This document shows positions 20,501 through 30,879 of a stretch of DNA of 64,000 nucleotides, one piece after another; positions within the stretch are counted from its first letter, which is position 1; the number at the start of each line of letters is the position of its first letter. The DNA is taken from assembly GCA_030710605.1 (NCBI GenBank), contig CP092877.1, positions 68,318,488-68,382,487 of the forward strand. Reading direction: 5' to 3'. The notes below the pieces were generated by a model, which saw only the letters and a program-made list of their open reading frames with translations, had not been told where the DNA came from and made no database searches. The position numbers and the translations under genes are program-made. The stretch is from Cordylochernes scorpioides. Lineage: Eukaryota > Arthropoda > Arachnida > Pseudoscorpiones > Chernetidae.

Positions 20501-20677
20501 TCCATATATATATAGTCACGACCGTCATGGGCGGCCGGTTCTGTCACGGATGCGCGCGCACAGGGAGGTCACGTGCTCGCCGGCAGCCAACGGGCGCGCG
20601 CCGCCGGCATTACGTCATAACACAAGGTAATAAGGCCAAATAAAAAAATAGTGTGTGATAAGGCACAATTTGGATTA

Positions 20678-21031
20678 TCTACTTATATAATTGCCTTATT
20701 CTCTCTGTGTGAAGTTCACTGTGTGAAGTTCACGGATAGATTTTGGTCAGAATGGATAAAATAAAAAAAGTGTCAAGGGATGGGAATCGAACCCACGACC
20801 TTCCGCTTACGGGCAGATGCCATGACCACTAGGCTACCCTGGACATATTTTTCAGTTCACATTTTTATTTTTATATTTTCAAGACACACACAGTTTGGGG
20901 CGGAACGTTTCACAAGAGAGACATCCACGGCGCCAATTTATAATTGTTATGAATAGTATTTTAATTAAAACATTTTTAAAATATATACGCACTCGGGTAA
21001 AACCCGGGCGTTGCCCGGGCCATTCGTCTAG
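20678..21031 (+). mobile_element. Non-autonomous Helitron-like element carrying a tRNA-like sequence
   Basis: It starts TCTACTTATATAATTG and ends with the hairpin CCCGGGC-GTT-GCCCGGG followed by CATTCGTCTAG, i.e. a 5' TC and a 3' CTAG after a GC hairpin, the Helitron end structure. It encloses the tRNA-like sequence at 20,771-20,844. No Rep/helicase ORF is present. Confidence 0.65.
20771..20844 (-). tRNA. tRNA-like sequence (probably a pseudogene)
   Basis: On the minus strand GTCCAGGGTAGCCTAGTGGT carries an A-box and GTGGGTTCGATTCCCAT a B-box/T-arm. The acceptor strands GTCCAGG and CCTTGAC pair with one mismatch. The anticodon arm is poor: the candidate loop CGTAAGC lacks the invariant U33. 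It is therefore best read as a tRNA-derived or degraded gene inside the Helitron-like element. Confidence 0.55.
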
Positions 21032-21127
21032 TATTAATATATAGTCACGACCGTCTTTCCTCAATTCCTCATCGCTGTCACGGATGCGCGCGCATCATCA
21101 TTATGATCATTATCTTCTATAGAAGCT

Positions 21128-21352
21128 TCTATCTTTATAATTATGTATATTTACAAAAAGTCAATTCGCTCGCGCCTCTAGCGGTGAAAATGAGGGGTAA
21201 TACCAGCTGACCTAATGTACATGTAAAGTTTGGAGCGGGACGTTACACAAGAGTGACATCCACGGCTCCAATTTATAATTGTAACAAATAGTATTTGAAT
21301 AAAAACATTCAATCGGGTAAAACACGGGCGCTGCCCGGGTCATTCGGCTAGT
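21128..21352 (+). mobile_element. Short Helitron-like element
   Basis: It runs from TCTATCTTTATAATTATG to ACGGGCGCTGCCCGGGTC then ATTCGGCTAG. The hairpin and CTAG end match the other Helitron-like copies. A nearly identical copy lies at 35,019-35,242. Confidence 0.65.
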
Positions 21353-21361
21353 ATATATATA

Positions 21362-21905
21362 TTGACAAATATTTACATTTTAAAAAATCTTATCTCAGAT
21401 TTTAGTGGGAAGGATTTTGTTATCGTTTGATAGTGAACCAATCTCTCCCGCCTTCTCATTGGACGAATGTGGCCATGTTTGTATATATAAGGGGGCTATG
21501 GGATTGCGAGAAGTGTGGTGGATTATCGTGTGGAGACGCTTAAAGTGTTCTCTGTGTGCTTTATCCGTGTCTGGCTATCTCCTCGCATACCTGTGTAACC
21601 CCGGTCCATCCCTACCAACGCAACAATAAAGATAAGTACTGTGTGTGTGCTTTTTATTTTATTTTATCTAACAAATTGTGAGTTATTATTTACTTTTTTT
21701 GTGTTGTACTCTTGAGTGTACGCTTTTTGTGCGTTTATTTACTATTACTCTAGGCCCTAGTAATTTGCAACTTTTTGTGTTAACCCGTAAATAGTACTTT
21801 TATCACAAGGCGCTAGTACATTATACCTTATTTTAAAAAGTGACAATTTCATTTTTAAAAATGACGAATTCACTCTTAAAATGCTATAATTATTATATTC
21901 GTTCT
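21362..21905 (+). repeat. LTR-like/promoter-bearing repeat, copy 1
   Basis: It contains a TATA box (GTATATATAAGGGGG, about 21,480), GTGTAACCCCGGTCC and AATAAAG followed by a TGTGTGTG tract (about 21,625-21,645). That is the order promoter, transcript start, polyadenylation signal, GU-rich element, as in an LTR. Copies lie at 35,245-35,820 and, inverted, at 42,420-42,978. No LTR termini, primer-binding site or coding region could be fixed, so the class is open. Confidence 0.5.
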
Positions 21906-21958
21906 CTTATTTAATTACTATATATAAAATAATCATAATATTTTGAATTATATATATA

Positions 21959-22431
21959 CTAGCGGATGTACCCGGCTACGCCCGGGTTTTATCCGAGTGA
22001 AAGTTTGCCTAACGAATATTATATATCATGAAGTATAATAAACAATGTTAAAGATTAGTTTTAATTATTAAAAAGATTGTGTGTGAATATGTAAGAAAGA
22101 TGTAATATCGTTGTTGTTTTCTTGGCCGACTGTTTTACATATGGTGTTATCTTAAAATTGCTTGTTTTGAATATTTTTTTAGATTGAGTTGAATGAATTG
22201 CTGAATTTTTTTGTATTTATATATAAATAAAATTAACTCTGTTGATTTTTTTGTATTTAATCGATAACAGCGAAGTTACGCATGTTAAAGTTAGGAAAAA
22301 TATTTTGATGTTAAGCAAAACCTGCTCCATCTCGTTTTACATAAATGTTGAAAATTTGGTCGAAATTGACGCATTGTAACGAAAGTTTTTAGTGAACAAC
22401 ACTTATGAAATTTGCATTTTATTAATATAGA
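21959..22431 (-). mobile_element. Helitron-like element, minus strand
   Basis: On the minus strand it starts TCTATATTAATAAAATGC and ends CCCGGGCGTAGCCGGGTACA then TCCGCTAG. The 3' part is shared with the palindrome spacer (38,970-39,238). Confidence 0.65.
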
Positions 22432-22743
22432 TAATATACATGATTATGATTATAATTATGATGTTTTGATGTTGGAATGATAAGAATTGGAGGTGCAGTC
22501 GTGAAAAAGGAAAACCAGTTATTTACTTATCAAGTAGTTTTTATTTCAATTACCTGAAAAGAATTACACATTAAATATTTTTCACAGTAATATAGAATTT
22601 ATAAAATGAATCCCCTATTCGTGAATTAAAAAATACATATTCAAAACAATATTCAAAGTGGTATGTTCTAAATCTACAGTAAAAAATGTAGAATAGTCAA
22701 TAAATGAAAATAAAATCTATGTTTTTAAAAATATATTTCATTT
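22432..22743. other. AT-rich sequence
   Basis: No gene or clear repeat is recognised. Confidence 0.35.
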
Positions 22744-22940
22744 TAGATTATATAATGGAGAGGCAAGTCGGTGGACGAGTGGGTAACCCCCTCGATTCCC
22801 GACAGTCATGAACCGGGATTGAATCCCGCGTTAAAATTTGTTTAATATGTGAATAACCGTCACATATTATTCAATGTTCAATTATCATGAACTAGGTTGC
22901 TCTTGCTGAGCGGTACCTATTTATGTGAATTTGAACCAGA
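22744..22940 (+). mobile_element. tRNA-derived SINE, full-length-like
   Basis: Box-A-like GTGGACGAGTGGGTAACC and box-B-like GGGATTGAATCCCGCG are spaced as in a tRNA. They are followed by a body with ATGAACTAGGTTGCTC and GAGCGGTACCTAT. Same family as 12,060-12,385. Confidence 0.75.
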
Positions 22941-22948
22941 TTATATAA

Positions 22949-23618
22949 TCTCTCTATATATAAAATTGAATGTCTGTCTGTCTGTACTCTATAGATTCAA
23001 AAACCATACATCCAATCGCCGTGAAAATTTGGGGTATTATTAGGTATATCCCCGGGAAGGTTTTTGAAAAATAATTTCTTGATATCTTGAATATCCTTAG
23101 AGTTATTTGCAGATTTGTAGATTTAACTCGCAAGCAGCGCCACCATTTGCGACGATGATAACAAGTTTTTATTATCACTAAGTTTATTATCTTAAAGATT
23201 ATTTATCAAAAGTAAGATTATCTCAGGATGACACGGCAATTTATTTGAGACAAGAATAATGCTACAATTCAAGGCGAAGATATTATTTCTTTAACTTCCA
23301 ATTACCGAGGAACCAATTAATATTGATTTTATTCAACTTATCGAGTATTTTTCAAGGGACCGGGAAAAAATGTTCATTAGATAAAACGATGATTTTGTAA
23401 TGTAGAAAATTAGGAAAGACAAAATTCAGGATGACACGGCACACAGGGACCGGGAAAAAATGTTCACTTTATCGAGAGATTCAAATTTACGAGTTCCAAA
23501 TTATCAAAATATATCTATTATTTTTTTTTATAAGTTTATAGAGAATTGTTTTAACAAATGTTCGTTAGACAAACCTTTACTCGGGTAAAACCCGGGTGAA
23601 GCCGGGTACGTCCGCTAG
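22949..23618 (+). mobile_element. Helitron-like element (TCTCTATATATA...CTAG)
   Basis: It has TC at the 5' end, a TGTCTGTCTGTCTGTACTC tract, a body with CAGGATGACACGGCA, and a 3' end AACCCGGGTGAAGCCGGGTA then CGTCCGCTAG. There is no Rep/helicase gene, so it is non-autonomous. Copy 2 lies at 46,393-47,077. Confidence 0.75.
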
Positions 23619-24118
23619 TATATATATAAATGAATGTTTGTATGTTTGTTTGTATGTCCGGTATACAAATTCGCAGTAGTTCACTAATTCAAACCAAAAT
23701 TTCTATACATAGGTAAAATATACGGGGAAGACGATAGGCTATTTAAAAAAATATAAATCAATCATTAAAACTATATATTTTTAGTCCGAAAATGATGATG
23801 ACGATATTGCTGTATCATATTTGATTATCAGATACAAAATTATATCCGGAAAAATTCCAAAGAGCAGAGACCACGGGTGAAGCCAGTTCTTTTTTAGTAT
23901 GCAGGAACAAAATTCTAACAGAAAAACATTCATTCGAGCAGAAGACACAAAGCCAGATCATCTCTTTATAAAAATATCGCTTCTCAGACACAAAGTTTGG
24001 AGCGGGACGTTTCACAAGAATGACATCCACGGCGCCAATTTATAATTGTAAGGAATAGTATTTGAATAAAAGCATTCAATCGGGTAAAACCCGGGCGTTG
24101 ACCGGGTCATTCGGCTAG
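23619..24118 (+). mobile_element. Second Helitron-like unit adjoining the first
   Basis: It starts TATATATATAAATGAATG and ends CCCGGGCGTTGACCGGGTC then ATTCGGCTAG. It is probably a separate element into whose 5' end the preceding one inserted. Copy 2 lies at 47,078-47,577. Confidence 0.6.
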
Positions 24119-24132
24119 TGTAATATAATAAA

Positions 24133-24412
24133 AACAAAATTGGCATTTCCTGAGCACTCACATGAGTTTTATTATCTCAGGAAGCCTCTGGGACCAAATT
24201 TTGGTCGTAGAAGTACAGTTTGCACCACGCTGGAGGGCCAACTGCCCGAAACGCGTTGATGGTTGACTTTCTTAATTTATCAAGAAATTGGGTTGGCCAA
24301 ATATCTTTGGAACAAGCTAAATCAACGTTTAGTTAATTTTTGTTCCACTAGATGGCGCTCTGCCATCTAAAATGCTTATGTAAGCGGTCAAAAAATGCCA
24401 ATTTTGTTTTTA
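24133..24412. mobile_element. Short inverted-end element with hammerhead-like motif
   Basis: The ends CAAAATTGGCATTTCCTG and AAAAATGCCAATTTTG are inverted. The centre has CTGGAGGGCCAACTGCCCGA then AACGCG, a weakened hammerhead core related to the one at 30,052-30,081. Copy 2 lies at 47,592-47,870. Confidence 0.5.
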
Positions 24413-25003
24413 ATATCAACATCGGGTAGTTGGCGACTTCTGTACGCTCCAGGAACCTGGGTTACTTAAATAAATATCAACACCTGAACATTTTTCAATT
24501 TTTTTTAAATTGATTTTTAATATAAACTATACTGTGTTTCAAATACAAGAAATGTATTTGTATATATATAATATGTGTGTTGTGTCAATATTTTAAAAAT
24601 AATTTTAGATAAACATGTATTCACATTTTTTTTTTAGAATTTCCAATACATTTACTTCGAAAATTTTGCACCCAAAATTTCGTCCTTTTAATTATATTCA
24701 TAAAAAAAATTCAATTAAGTCTCAATTTTATTTCTTTAATTTGTGAAATATATAAATCACCAAGAACAGCACCTTTTAAATCTAACTTTATTCTGGTTTT
24801 GAAAATATTCTTGTCAGGAGCGGGCGCTTTTATATTAATTTAAAAACAACTAATTTTTATAAAATGTATAATTAATTTTATTCATTATTTTAAGATATTC
24901 ATTATTTGAATTATATTTCACTACACTTCAATTTCTCTCTCTCTCTTCAGGTATTGTTTAATTATAAGTTTAAAATAATAATTTTAATTAATCTAAAAAT
25001 AAA
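24413..25003. other. 5' flank of the ALYREF-like gene
   Basis: AT-rich sequence. A polypyrimidine tract and AG (TTTCTCTCTCTCTCTTCAG, ending near 24,951) precede the start codon by about 50 bp. It looks like a 3' splice site, so a 5'UTR intron is possible. No TATA box or upstream exon is assigned. Confidence 0.45.
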
Positions 25004-26077
25004 ATGGATAAAATCAACATGTCATTGGACGAGATTATTCTCCAGGAGCGTTATGCCATGTCTGAACACCGTGGCTCCAAGAATCACCAAAATAAAAGGT
25101 TTAGAAAAGTTCCAAATCAATACAGAAGACAACAGTATGCTGGACAATGGAACAATAAGAACCATCAGCAGTTTAAAGGCCAACAACAATACAATAAGGG
25201 CAACAACAACCAACAATACAACATGAGCAAACAACAGCACAACAAAGGCAAACTAATCTTGTCCAATCTTCACTACAAGGTCACTAACCAAGACATCTTT
25301 GACCTGTTCCGCTCGTATGGAAAGATCCTTAGTTACACCATCCATTACAATGCTTCAGGGAAATCCCTCGGAATTGCTGAAGTTGTATTTGACCGCAAGG
25401 ACGCAGCAATTAAAGCGCTCCAGAGATACAACGGAGAGTTTCTGGATGGACGAAAAATGAATATCAAGCTTGAAGATGCTCCGCATAAGACAAGCAGCAT
25501 CAAGGACAGGCTAGGTCCATTCCCTCAGAAGAGGAAGCTAGTCCAAGATCATAGAGGTCCTCAGAACAAGAGGATCAGACTACAAGAGCAAGAATTTCGC
25601 ACAGAGAAATTTCCAAAAAAAGAAATTGTTCACGTGAAATTCGCAGATGTTCCCCAGAAAACAAATACCATCAAGAACCGGATGGATTCATTCCCTCAGA
25701 AGTGGATAAAATTCCAGTATCAGAATAATCCTCAGAACAAGATTATCAATCTAAAAGAAACACAAATGTCCACAAAGGAATCCGCACAAAAAGAAGTTGT
25801 TAACTTGAAGCTTGTAGATAATTCACAGAAGAACAGCAGCATCAAAGAACAGTTGGGTCCTTCATCTCAGGAGAATGAGCAAGTCAAGGAGCAGAATGGT
25901 CAACAGAACAATATGATCAGCCCACAAGAACAACAAATGTCCTTAAAAGAATCCACAAAAAAAGATGTTGATAAAATTGAGCTTGAAGATATAGATGAGG
26001 ATATATTAGAGGACACGGACATAGAGGACGATTCCGACTTCGAAGAGAATATGGAATGGGATGAATTGCTAAAGTAA
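25004..26077 (+). CDS. ALYREF-like: ALYREF-like mRNA export adaptor with C-terminal 57-residue repeats, copy 1
   Basis: A 357-codon intact ORF. Residues 5-13 (NMSLDEIIL) match the N-terminal UAP56-binding motif of Aly/REF (MSLDDIIK type). Residues 30-80 are a Q/N-rich basic linker. Residues 82-159 form an RRM with RNP2-like LILSNL and RNP1-like KSLGIAEV, close to the Aly/REF RRM. By family, the protein would bind spliced mRNA in the nucleus and hand it to the export receptor. The C-terminus is unusual: about 57 residues starting at the last RRM strand (MNIKLEDAPHKTSSIKDRLG) are repeated three times (151-208, 209-265, 266-322). An acidic tail (326-354) follows. The usual C-terminal UAP56 motif is absent. 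No intron interrupts the ORF. A polyadenylation-like AATAAA lies near 26,294. It differs from copy 2 by five bases. Confidence 0.88.
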   Translation: MDKINMSLDEIILQERYAMSEHRGSKNHQNKRFRKVPNQYRRQQYAGQWNNKNHQQFKGQQQYNKGNNNQQYNMSKQQHNKGKLILSNLHYKVTNQDIFDLFRSYGKILSYTIHYNASGKSLGIAEVVFDRKDAAIKALQRYNGEFLDGRKMNIKLEDAPHKTSSIKDRLGPFPQKRKLVQDHRGPQNKRIRLQEQEFRTEKFPKKEIVHVKFADVPQKTNTIKNRMDSFPQKWIKFQYQNNPQNKIINLKETQMSTKESAQKEVVNLKLVDNSQKNSSIKEQLGPSSQENEQVKEQNGQQNNMISPQEQQMSLKESTKKDVDKIELEDIDEDILEDTDIEDDSDFEENMEWDELLK

Positions 26078-26455
26078 ATCAAATATGTAAATATGTAATC
26101 AAATACTCATATATATATACCAAATGTCTATTGGTATATATTTAGTTTAACTCACTTAAATACTTAAATTATTTTGACGGGAGAAGCGCCCATTGCTTCT
26201 ATGGACTCTTAAATACTGTATATCTATTTTTATATATTTGTTTTGTTTAACACTTAAATATGTTTATGGGGGGAGGGGTTCTGACTTTTTTTTAAATAAA
26301 AATATTTAAAAATTTCCAATATTTGACTCATTTCCTTCATATTTAGCCTTACAAAAGTACTTATCAACTGATAAAATGACAGGTCCTGGATTATAACCTA
26401 TCATTAAAATTTGATAGTTCTTGGTAAAAATCGGGCATTATAATTTATTATTAAA
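26078..26455 (+). other. 3' UTR and flank of the ALYREF-like gene
   Basis: AT-rich with AAATAAAAATATTT near 26,293-26,306 as a likely polyadenylation signal. No further gene is seen. Confidence 0.4.
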
Positions 26456-26585
26456 CTGGCGAAACCGCTGGGAGGGTTCATCACTAATGAGTCAGGCATT
26501 AATTTTCCATTGCAGTAAGGGCAGTAGAAATTGTTAAATTCTTAAAAGAAGCATACGCGTCTATAATAGTTTAGTATTTTCATAA
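26456..26585 (+). repeat. Fragment of the foldback/hammerhead-like repeat
   Basis: CTGGCGAAACCGCTGGGAGG, then TTCATCACTAATGAGTCAGG and GCAGTAAGGGCAGTAGAAAT match the centre and right arm of the element at 10,848-11,156. The core CTGATGA is changed to CTAATGA. Copy 2 lies at 49,856-49,985. Confidence 0.6.
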
Positions 26586-26860
26586 CAGATGGAACGCTTA
26601 TACATAATTATAATTTATAAATTCGTTTATCTTTTAATAATAGACCGTTTGATGTTAAATAAAGTTCGTTTCTACTTACCTCTCCTGGCAACCATTTTAT
26701 AACGCGACAATTATTTTGGAAAAAGAAAGAAAAATGTTGAAAAAGTTCCCTGAAATAGCTCGATATGAAACAATCTCTTATAAGAGACCACCTTCAAAAA
26801 AGTCACATTTTATCAATGTTTTAGGTGGACTCTAATGGGAGGTCTATAAAAATAAAGGTC

Positions 26861-27116
26861 ACCTCTCCTGTCAAAATAGACATTAAAACTCCATTGTGAA
26901 GACTTTATTTGATCCCTTATAGATCTCATGGAATAAAGTCCACCCTGGACTGACGCGGGCCATTAGCCTGAAACCATAGTCGCTAGGTGGGCGCTTCTCA
27001 GTTTGACAAAGCTGAAGTGGCTTTGTCACCGACCTGAGGCCGCTAGTTTGCGGCGACGGTCAATAGATTGTGTCTAGCTTTGACGTCTATTTTGACGGGA
27101 GAGGGGACCTTTATAG
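26861..27116. mobile_element. MITE with 28-bp inverted ends
   Basis: Left AAGGTCACCTCTCCTGTCAA and right TTGACGGGAGAGGGGACCTT are inverted and flanked by TA. The interior holds a decayed hammerhead-like stretch (CTGACGCGGGCCATTAGCCT then GAAACC, about 26,951). Copy 2 lies at about 50,259-50,523. Confidence 0.6.
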
Positions 27117-27317
27117 ATCAAGATCCTTGCGGCAAAATTTGTATCAAAGATTGAGAAAGCTTATTGGTGAGGATACCATTTCCCAGTATAATGGAGGAAC
27201 GAAAGTGAGGTACATATATTACTGTTGAATTAGAGGATTATGGCTATGGCATTCCTTTCGTTTTTTCTTTTAACTAGCTGTCGACTACGCCATATTTTGT
27301 TTATTATTTTTATTGAG

Positions 27318-27640
27318 AAAGATATATCTGTTGAACGACATTTGAAAAATTCTGCATGTGTTTCTTTTGAACGAAAAATCGAAGTTTATTTTAAGGAGAA
27401 ATAACGATTATTTCTAACCTTAGGGATGAAGTATGAGGAATTCCCATCCCTGGACACTTTTATTTTTCCGTTTATCATTACTCTTCACAATTCATCCTTT
27501 CATATTTCATCCCTAAGGTTAGAAATAATCGTTATTTCTCCTTGAAATAAACTTCGATTTTTCGTTCAAAAGAAACCATGCGGGATAATTTTCAAATGTC
27601 GTTCTACAATCATAAGCCGCATTATATTGTATAAAGATAT
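27318..27640. mobile_element. Foldback element with ~110-bp arms
   Basis: The arms containing CGAAAAATCGAAGTTTATTT and GAGAAATAACGATTATTTCT recur inverted after a spacer of about 55 bp. This gives a strong hairpin but no ORF. Copy 2 lies at about 50,712-51,036. Confidence 0.75.
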
Positions 27641-27752
27641 ATCTCTAGAAAAGACTTATTTAATTACAAAGTACAACATACCTGATATTATAAATCTTCT
27701 AAACTTATTTATTACCTTTTCTTGATATCCTAATTATAAAAACAGAACAGAA

Positions 27753-28500
27753 ATTCCACTCCACAGTCTACTATAAACCTGGCATAGAATCTTCGTATTT
27801 GAATTTTAAATCATACAGCCCAATAGGACACAAAATATCTATAGTGAAAACGTTAACTAAACGAATATGGACACATTGTTTTCTACCGATTTTCAAGAAA
27901 ATTGAAAACGAAATATCATCCAAAATCTGAGAAATAATGGATTTCCAATAGATTTTATCTATAAACATTTCTACAACCAATCCCTCCCTATAAAACAAAC
28001 AATATACCGGGCAAATAGTTATCTACAATATTCACCTGCTAATGAAAGATTATCCCATGAATTGAGGAAATATGGCATAAAATGCTTATTTAGAAATTCC
28101 CGAACCATAGGCCAGATCATTAGAAACCCCATAACCAAATCCAATAATAATACAGAGTCTAGAAACAAGCAGAACGCTATATACTCCATCTCCTGCCGAC
28201 AATGCAATGCCTCTTACATAGGAGAGACCAGCAGATCAATAGACATAAGAGTTAAAGAACATAGCCGTAATATAAGAAACCAAGATATTCCAGCACGAAA
28301 ATTCTACAGGTCATCAATTCAACCTACAAGATGTCACATGTCACTTCCATAGCATATTCTCCAAATACAATAGACTCATTCTAGAATCTTTAATCTCCAA
28401 AGACAATAATAGCATAAACAGAAGAATTGATCTACCCCAACAGTTCCAGCATATTCAACGCAGATAATGCCAAAGCCCCAACGAAACAGTACCCTCTACA
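27753..28500 (+). pseudogene. Penelope-like element: RT thumb and GIY-YIG endonuclease, 5'-truncated, copy 1
   Basis: The frame opening FHSTVYYKPGIESSYLNFKS corresponds to the end of a Penelope-like reverse transcriptase (VYRKPT...YLNFNS in the family). One frameshift near 27,927 leads to RNNGFPIDFIYKHF and then ELRKYGIKCLFRNSRTIGQ. The GIY-YIG domain follows: NAIYSISCRQCNASYIGETS, SIDIRVKEHSRNIRN. A second frameshift near 28,300 leads to the C-terminal tail (RLILESLISKD). The palm and fingers of the RT are missing, so the copy is 5'-truncated and dead. The GIY-YIG nuclease normally cuts the target DNA for priming. Confidence 0.85.
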
Positions 28501-28585
28501 ACTGCCACTATTTTTATTTTTGAATTTTTAAATGTATTTCTCTGAATCTCTATTGTATCTGTTGCACGCATTTGCGGAGCCAGTG

Positions 28586-28615
28586 GCCTGATGAAGCGCG
28601 ACCGCGCGAAAGCTT
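28586..28615 (+). ncRNA. Hammerhead-like motif 3' of the Penelope-like ORF
   Basis: CCTGATGAAGCGCGACCGCG followed by CGAAAGC has CTGATGA, a GCGC/GCGC helix II with a GACC loop, and GAAA. Position (just 3' of GIY-YIG) and motif agree with the ribozymes known in Penelope-like elements, but an extra A after CTGATGA weakens the match. Copy 2 lies at 51,980-52,009. Confidence 0.45.
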
Positions 28616-28799
28616 GCCTCCCATACCTTAATAAAGAAACTCTGCAAATATTTGAAATTTATTTACCTCAATCAAAATATTATTTGCATCAAAACTTCAA
28701 GTACAAACTTATTTTACATATTTATAAAACAATAATTAACATTATCTATGGAAAAATCAATTTGAAGAATTTATATTATATTACACATGTAGTGTAAAC

Positions 28800-29868
28800 A
28801 TTTGCTATTTGAGATTACCACCTTCTGATGCTCCACATTGTTAAAATATGAATTGATATCACAGAGTTAACCTCCCATGAGAGACCACCTCCCAAGAGAT
28901 TACTCCGCATTTATAGACTCTGGCCATCTTAAGGAAGGTTTTATACTCTTTTATAATTCTAATTTTATCGATTATGTTATTCTTTATAGAAGGGTTGGAG
29001 AGAAAGTTTTAAAACAAATTTTAAGATAAAAAAAATATATATTATTATAAGTATTTTGACCTGTAAATAATAAAATTTGGTATAACATTAAACCCTAATA
29101 TTAAAATGAATTTCACATTTTTCAATAATTTACCGACGCTAAATTTGAATACAAAATATAAATATGAAAGTTTATTTTAAAATAATACTATCCTACCCCC
29201 GTTCGATTCTATGAAGAAAACTGTTCTTTTTAGAGAGGCATCCTTTCATGGAGGTTCTATTGATACTAATATAATGATATTAAAATTTTAATTAGACTAT
29301 GAACTAATTGTCTTTCTCTTTATCCGTACGTATAACAGGTCATCGCATATAGAATTTCAATACACAAATATATAATTAATACATACTTAGATTTGTATAT
29401 GTGGCCCTGTCTTCTAGGCCTCGTTCTTAAAGTTGTGGGACTTCAACATCTCAATCTCTTGCTTTAGCTCAATCTATTACAGAGTTTTATTTATTTATTC
29501 TCAGTTTGTACAAATTACATTACATATGATGATGTAATGACACATATCAATCACGTGTATAATTATTTACAGAAGTGTTTATTATACAACATGGAAATCT
29601 TGTTATATATAATATGAGGTATTCTTGGGCAGGAACAATATTGTTACATCAGGTTTGAAGTGCGATTTTTTTATAAACAATTTGGTGAGTTCCAATATTA
29701 GAACACCTTCCTTTAGGTTAGAAAATATTTCCTATTTTAGTATAAGGTATCATCAAGCAAGAACATAGATGCTCCTGGAGTTGGTCTCTTATTGGACGTT
29801 TATTTAAAGACCTAGTTATTTTGCATTATTTGTTTTTTGCTCTCTTTTTAGTTTGGTGCTATATACAC
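28800..29868. other. AT-rich sequence with pogo-MITE remnants
   Basis: Phrases such as CTCCCATGAGAGACCACCTC (about 28,872) and CATGGAGGTTCTATTGA (about 29,249) look like worn Tigger-MITE ends. No gene is seen. The site near 29,535 is the empty counterpart of the Gypsy insertion in copy 2. Confidence 0.45.
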
Positions 29869-30235
29869 TAGTGGTCAAAATATTTTAAATAATATATTAT
29901 GAAAAAGGCATCTCCTTATCGTGCAACTGATAAGTTGCTGATGGCTTGCGCCATCTATCGGAATAAACATCAAACTATTCTCGTTGATTTTTAATTATTC
30001 AAGAAAGACCAAATACGTATTATTGAGTAATCAAGAGAAGCGCTAACCACGTACGCGTTTCGGGCTGTTGGCCCTCATTAGCGTGGTGTAGCTGTACCTC
30101 AATGACCAATTCTGGAATAATTTAATATCAACGAGAATAGTTGATATTTATCCCGATAGATTGCGCAAGCCATCAGCAACTTTCAGTTGTACAATAAGGA
30201 GATGACTTTTTCATAATTTATGCACCTTATCCCAG
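29869..30235. mobile_element. Foldback element with central hammerhead-like motif, copy 1
   Basis: The arms (CATCTCCTTATCGTGCAACT ... ACTATTCTCGTTGAT and ATCAACGAGAATAGTTGAT ... CAATAAGGAGATG) are inverted over about 115 bp. The minus strand of the centre reads CTAATGA, GGGC-CAACA-GCCC, GAAACGCGT (30,081 to 30,052), a hammerhead core with one change. Copy 2 lies at about 58,757-59,110. Confidence 0.6.
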
Positions 30236-30319
30236 TACATTATCACATTTGTACAATTTTTTTTTCATATTTTAAATAATAACTAAAAAATACAAAAAGG
30301 CATATCCTGACCAGGAGCA

Positions 30320-30445
30320 CATGTGCTTTTCAGAAGGCAGAGCGCCATCTCGTGGAACAGAAACCAACTATTCATTGATTTAACCTGTTCCCTGATATTT
30401 GGCTAACCCAATTTCTTGATGTTTGTATTTTGCACAACATTGTGA
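30320..30445 (-). repeat. Inverted relative of 24,270-24,385
   Basis: GCAGAGCGCCATCTCGTGGA and GCTAACCCAATTTCTTGATG match, inverted, the segment after the hammerhead-like core at 24,270-24,385. It belongs to the same element family. Confidence 0.55.
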
Positions 30446-30454
30446 ATACTCAAA

Positions 30455-30640
30455 AAGAGTCAATGGACGAGTGATTAAAACCCTCAATTCCCGACAGTCA
30501 TGAACCGGGATCGAATCCCGCGTTGGACCTTTTGTTTTAATATGTGAATACCCATAATTGTTGCAAACATCATAAACTAGGTTGCTCCTTTTGAGAGGTA
30601 CCTAATAAAATGAATTTGGAAGATGTGAATACTCACCTTT
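30455..30640 (+). mobile_element. tRNA-derived SINE
   Basis: AATGGACGAGTGATTAAAAC, ACCGGGATCGAATCCCGCG and CATAAACTAGGTTGCTCC mark the family also found at 12,060, 22,744 and 59,343. Confidence 0.7.
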
Positions 30641-30879
30641 TTAAAATTTATGTGATAAATAAAAATTATGATTCTGGGGCTCTCTCTCTCTACACACCTA
30701 AAATATAGTTTGTCTGATTATTCACGTATCTAACTCACACAAAACACACACATAAGTTGCGCGAGGATGCACGGGCGCGCATCCTGCCCCGAAATTTGCT
30801 GGCTTGGAATTTGTAACCGCCTCCGAAGAAAAGAATAATTTTAAATTTTTATGGGGATTCCCCACCCCCCCGAATCACC

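Larger units (their letters stand above)
20376..21120. repeat. Dispersed module TAGTCACGACCGTC / GTCACGGATGCGCGCGCA
   Basis: TAGTCACGACCGTC followed by CTGTCACGGATGCGCGCGCA occurs at about 20,376, 20,514 and 21,042, and again at 34,798 and 34,928. ATCATTATGATCATTATC follows at 20,376, 21,042 and in the 34.8-35.0 kb copies. It is a short repeat family of unknown type that brackets the Helitron-like inserts. Confidence 0.65.

Noticed and set aside
20242..20547. 101-codon ORF on the minus strand
   Set aside because: Its N-terminal part is an AAT/ATT microsatellite; only the C-terminal 60 residues match a LINE remnant.
26682..26705. ATGGTTGCCAGGAGAG followed by GTAAGT on the minus strand as a first exon
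   Set aside because: It lies in MITE-rich repeat DNA, gives only a few codons, and no downstream exon is recognisable.
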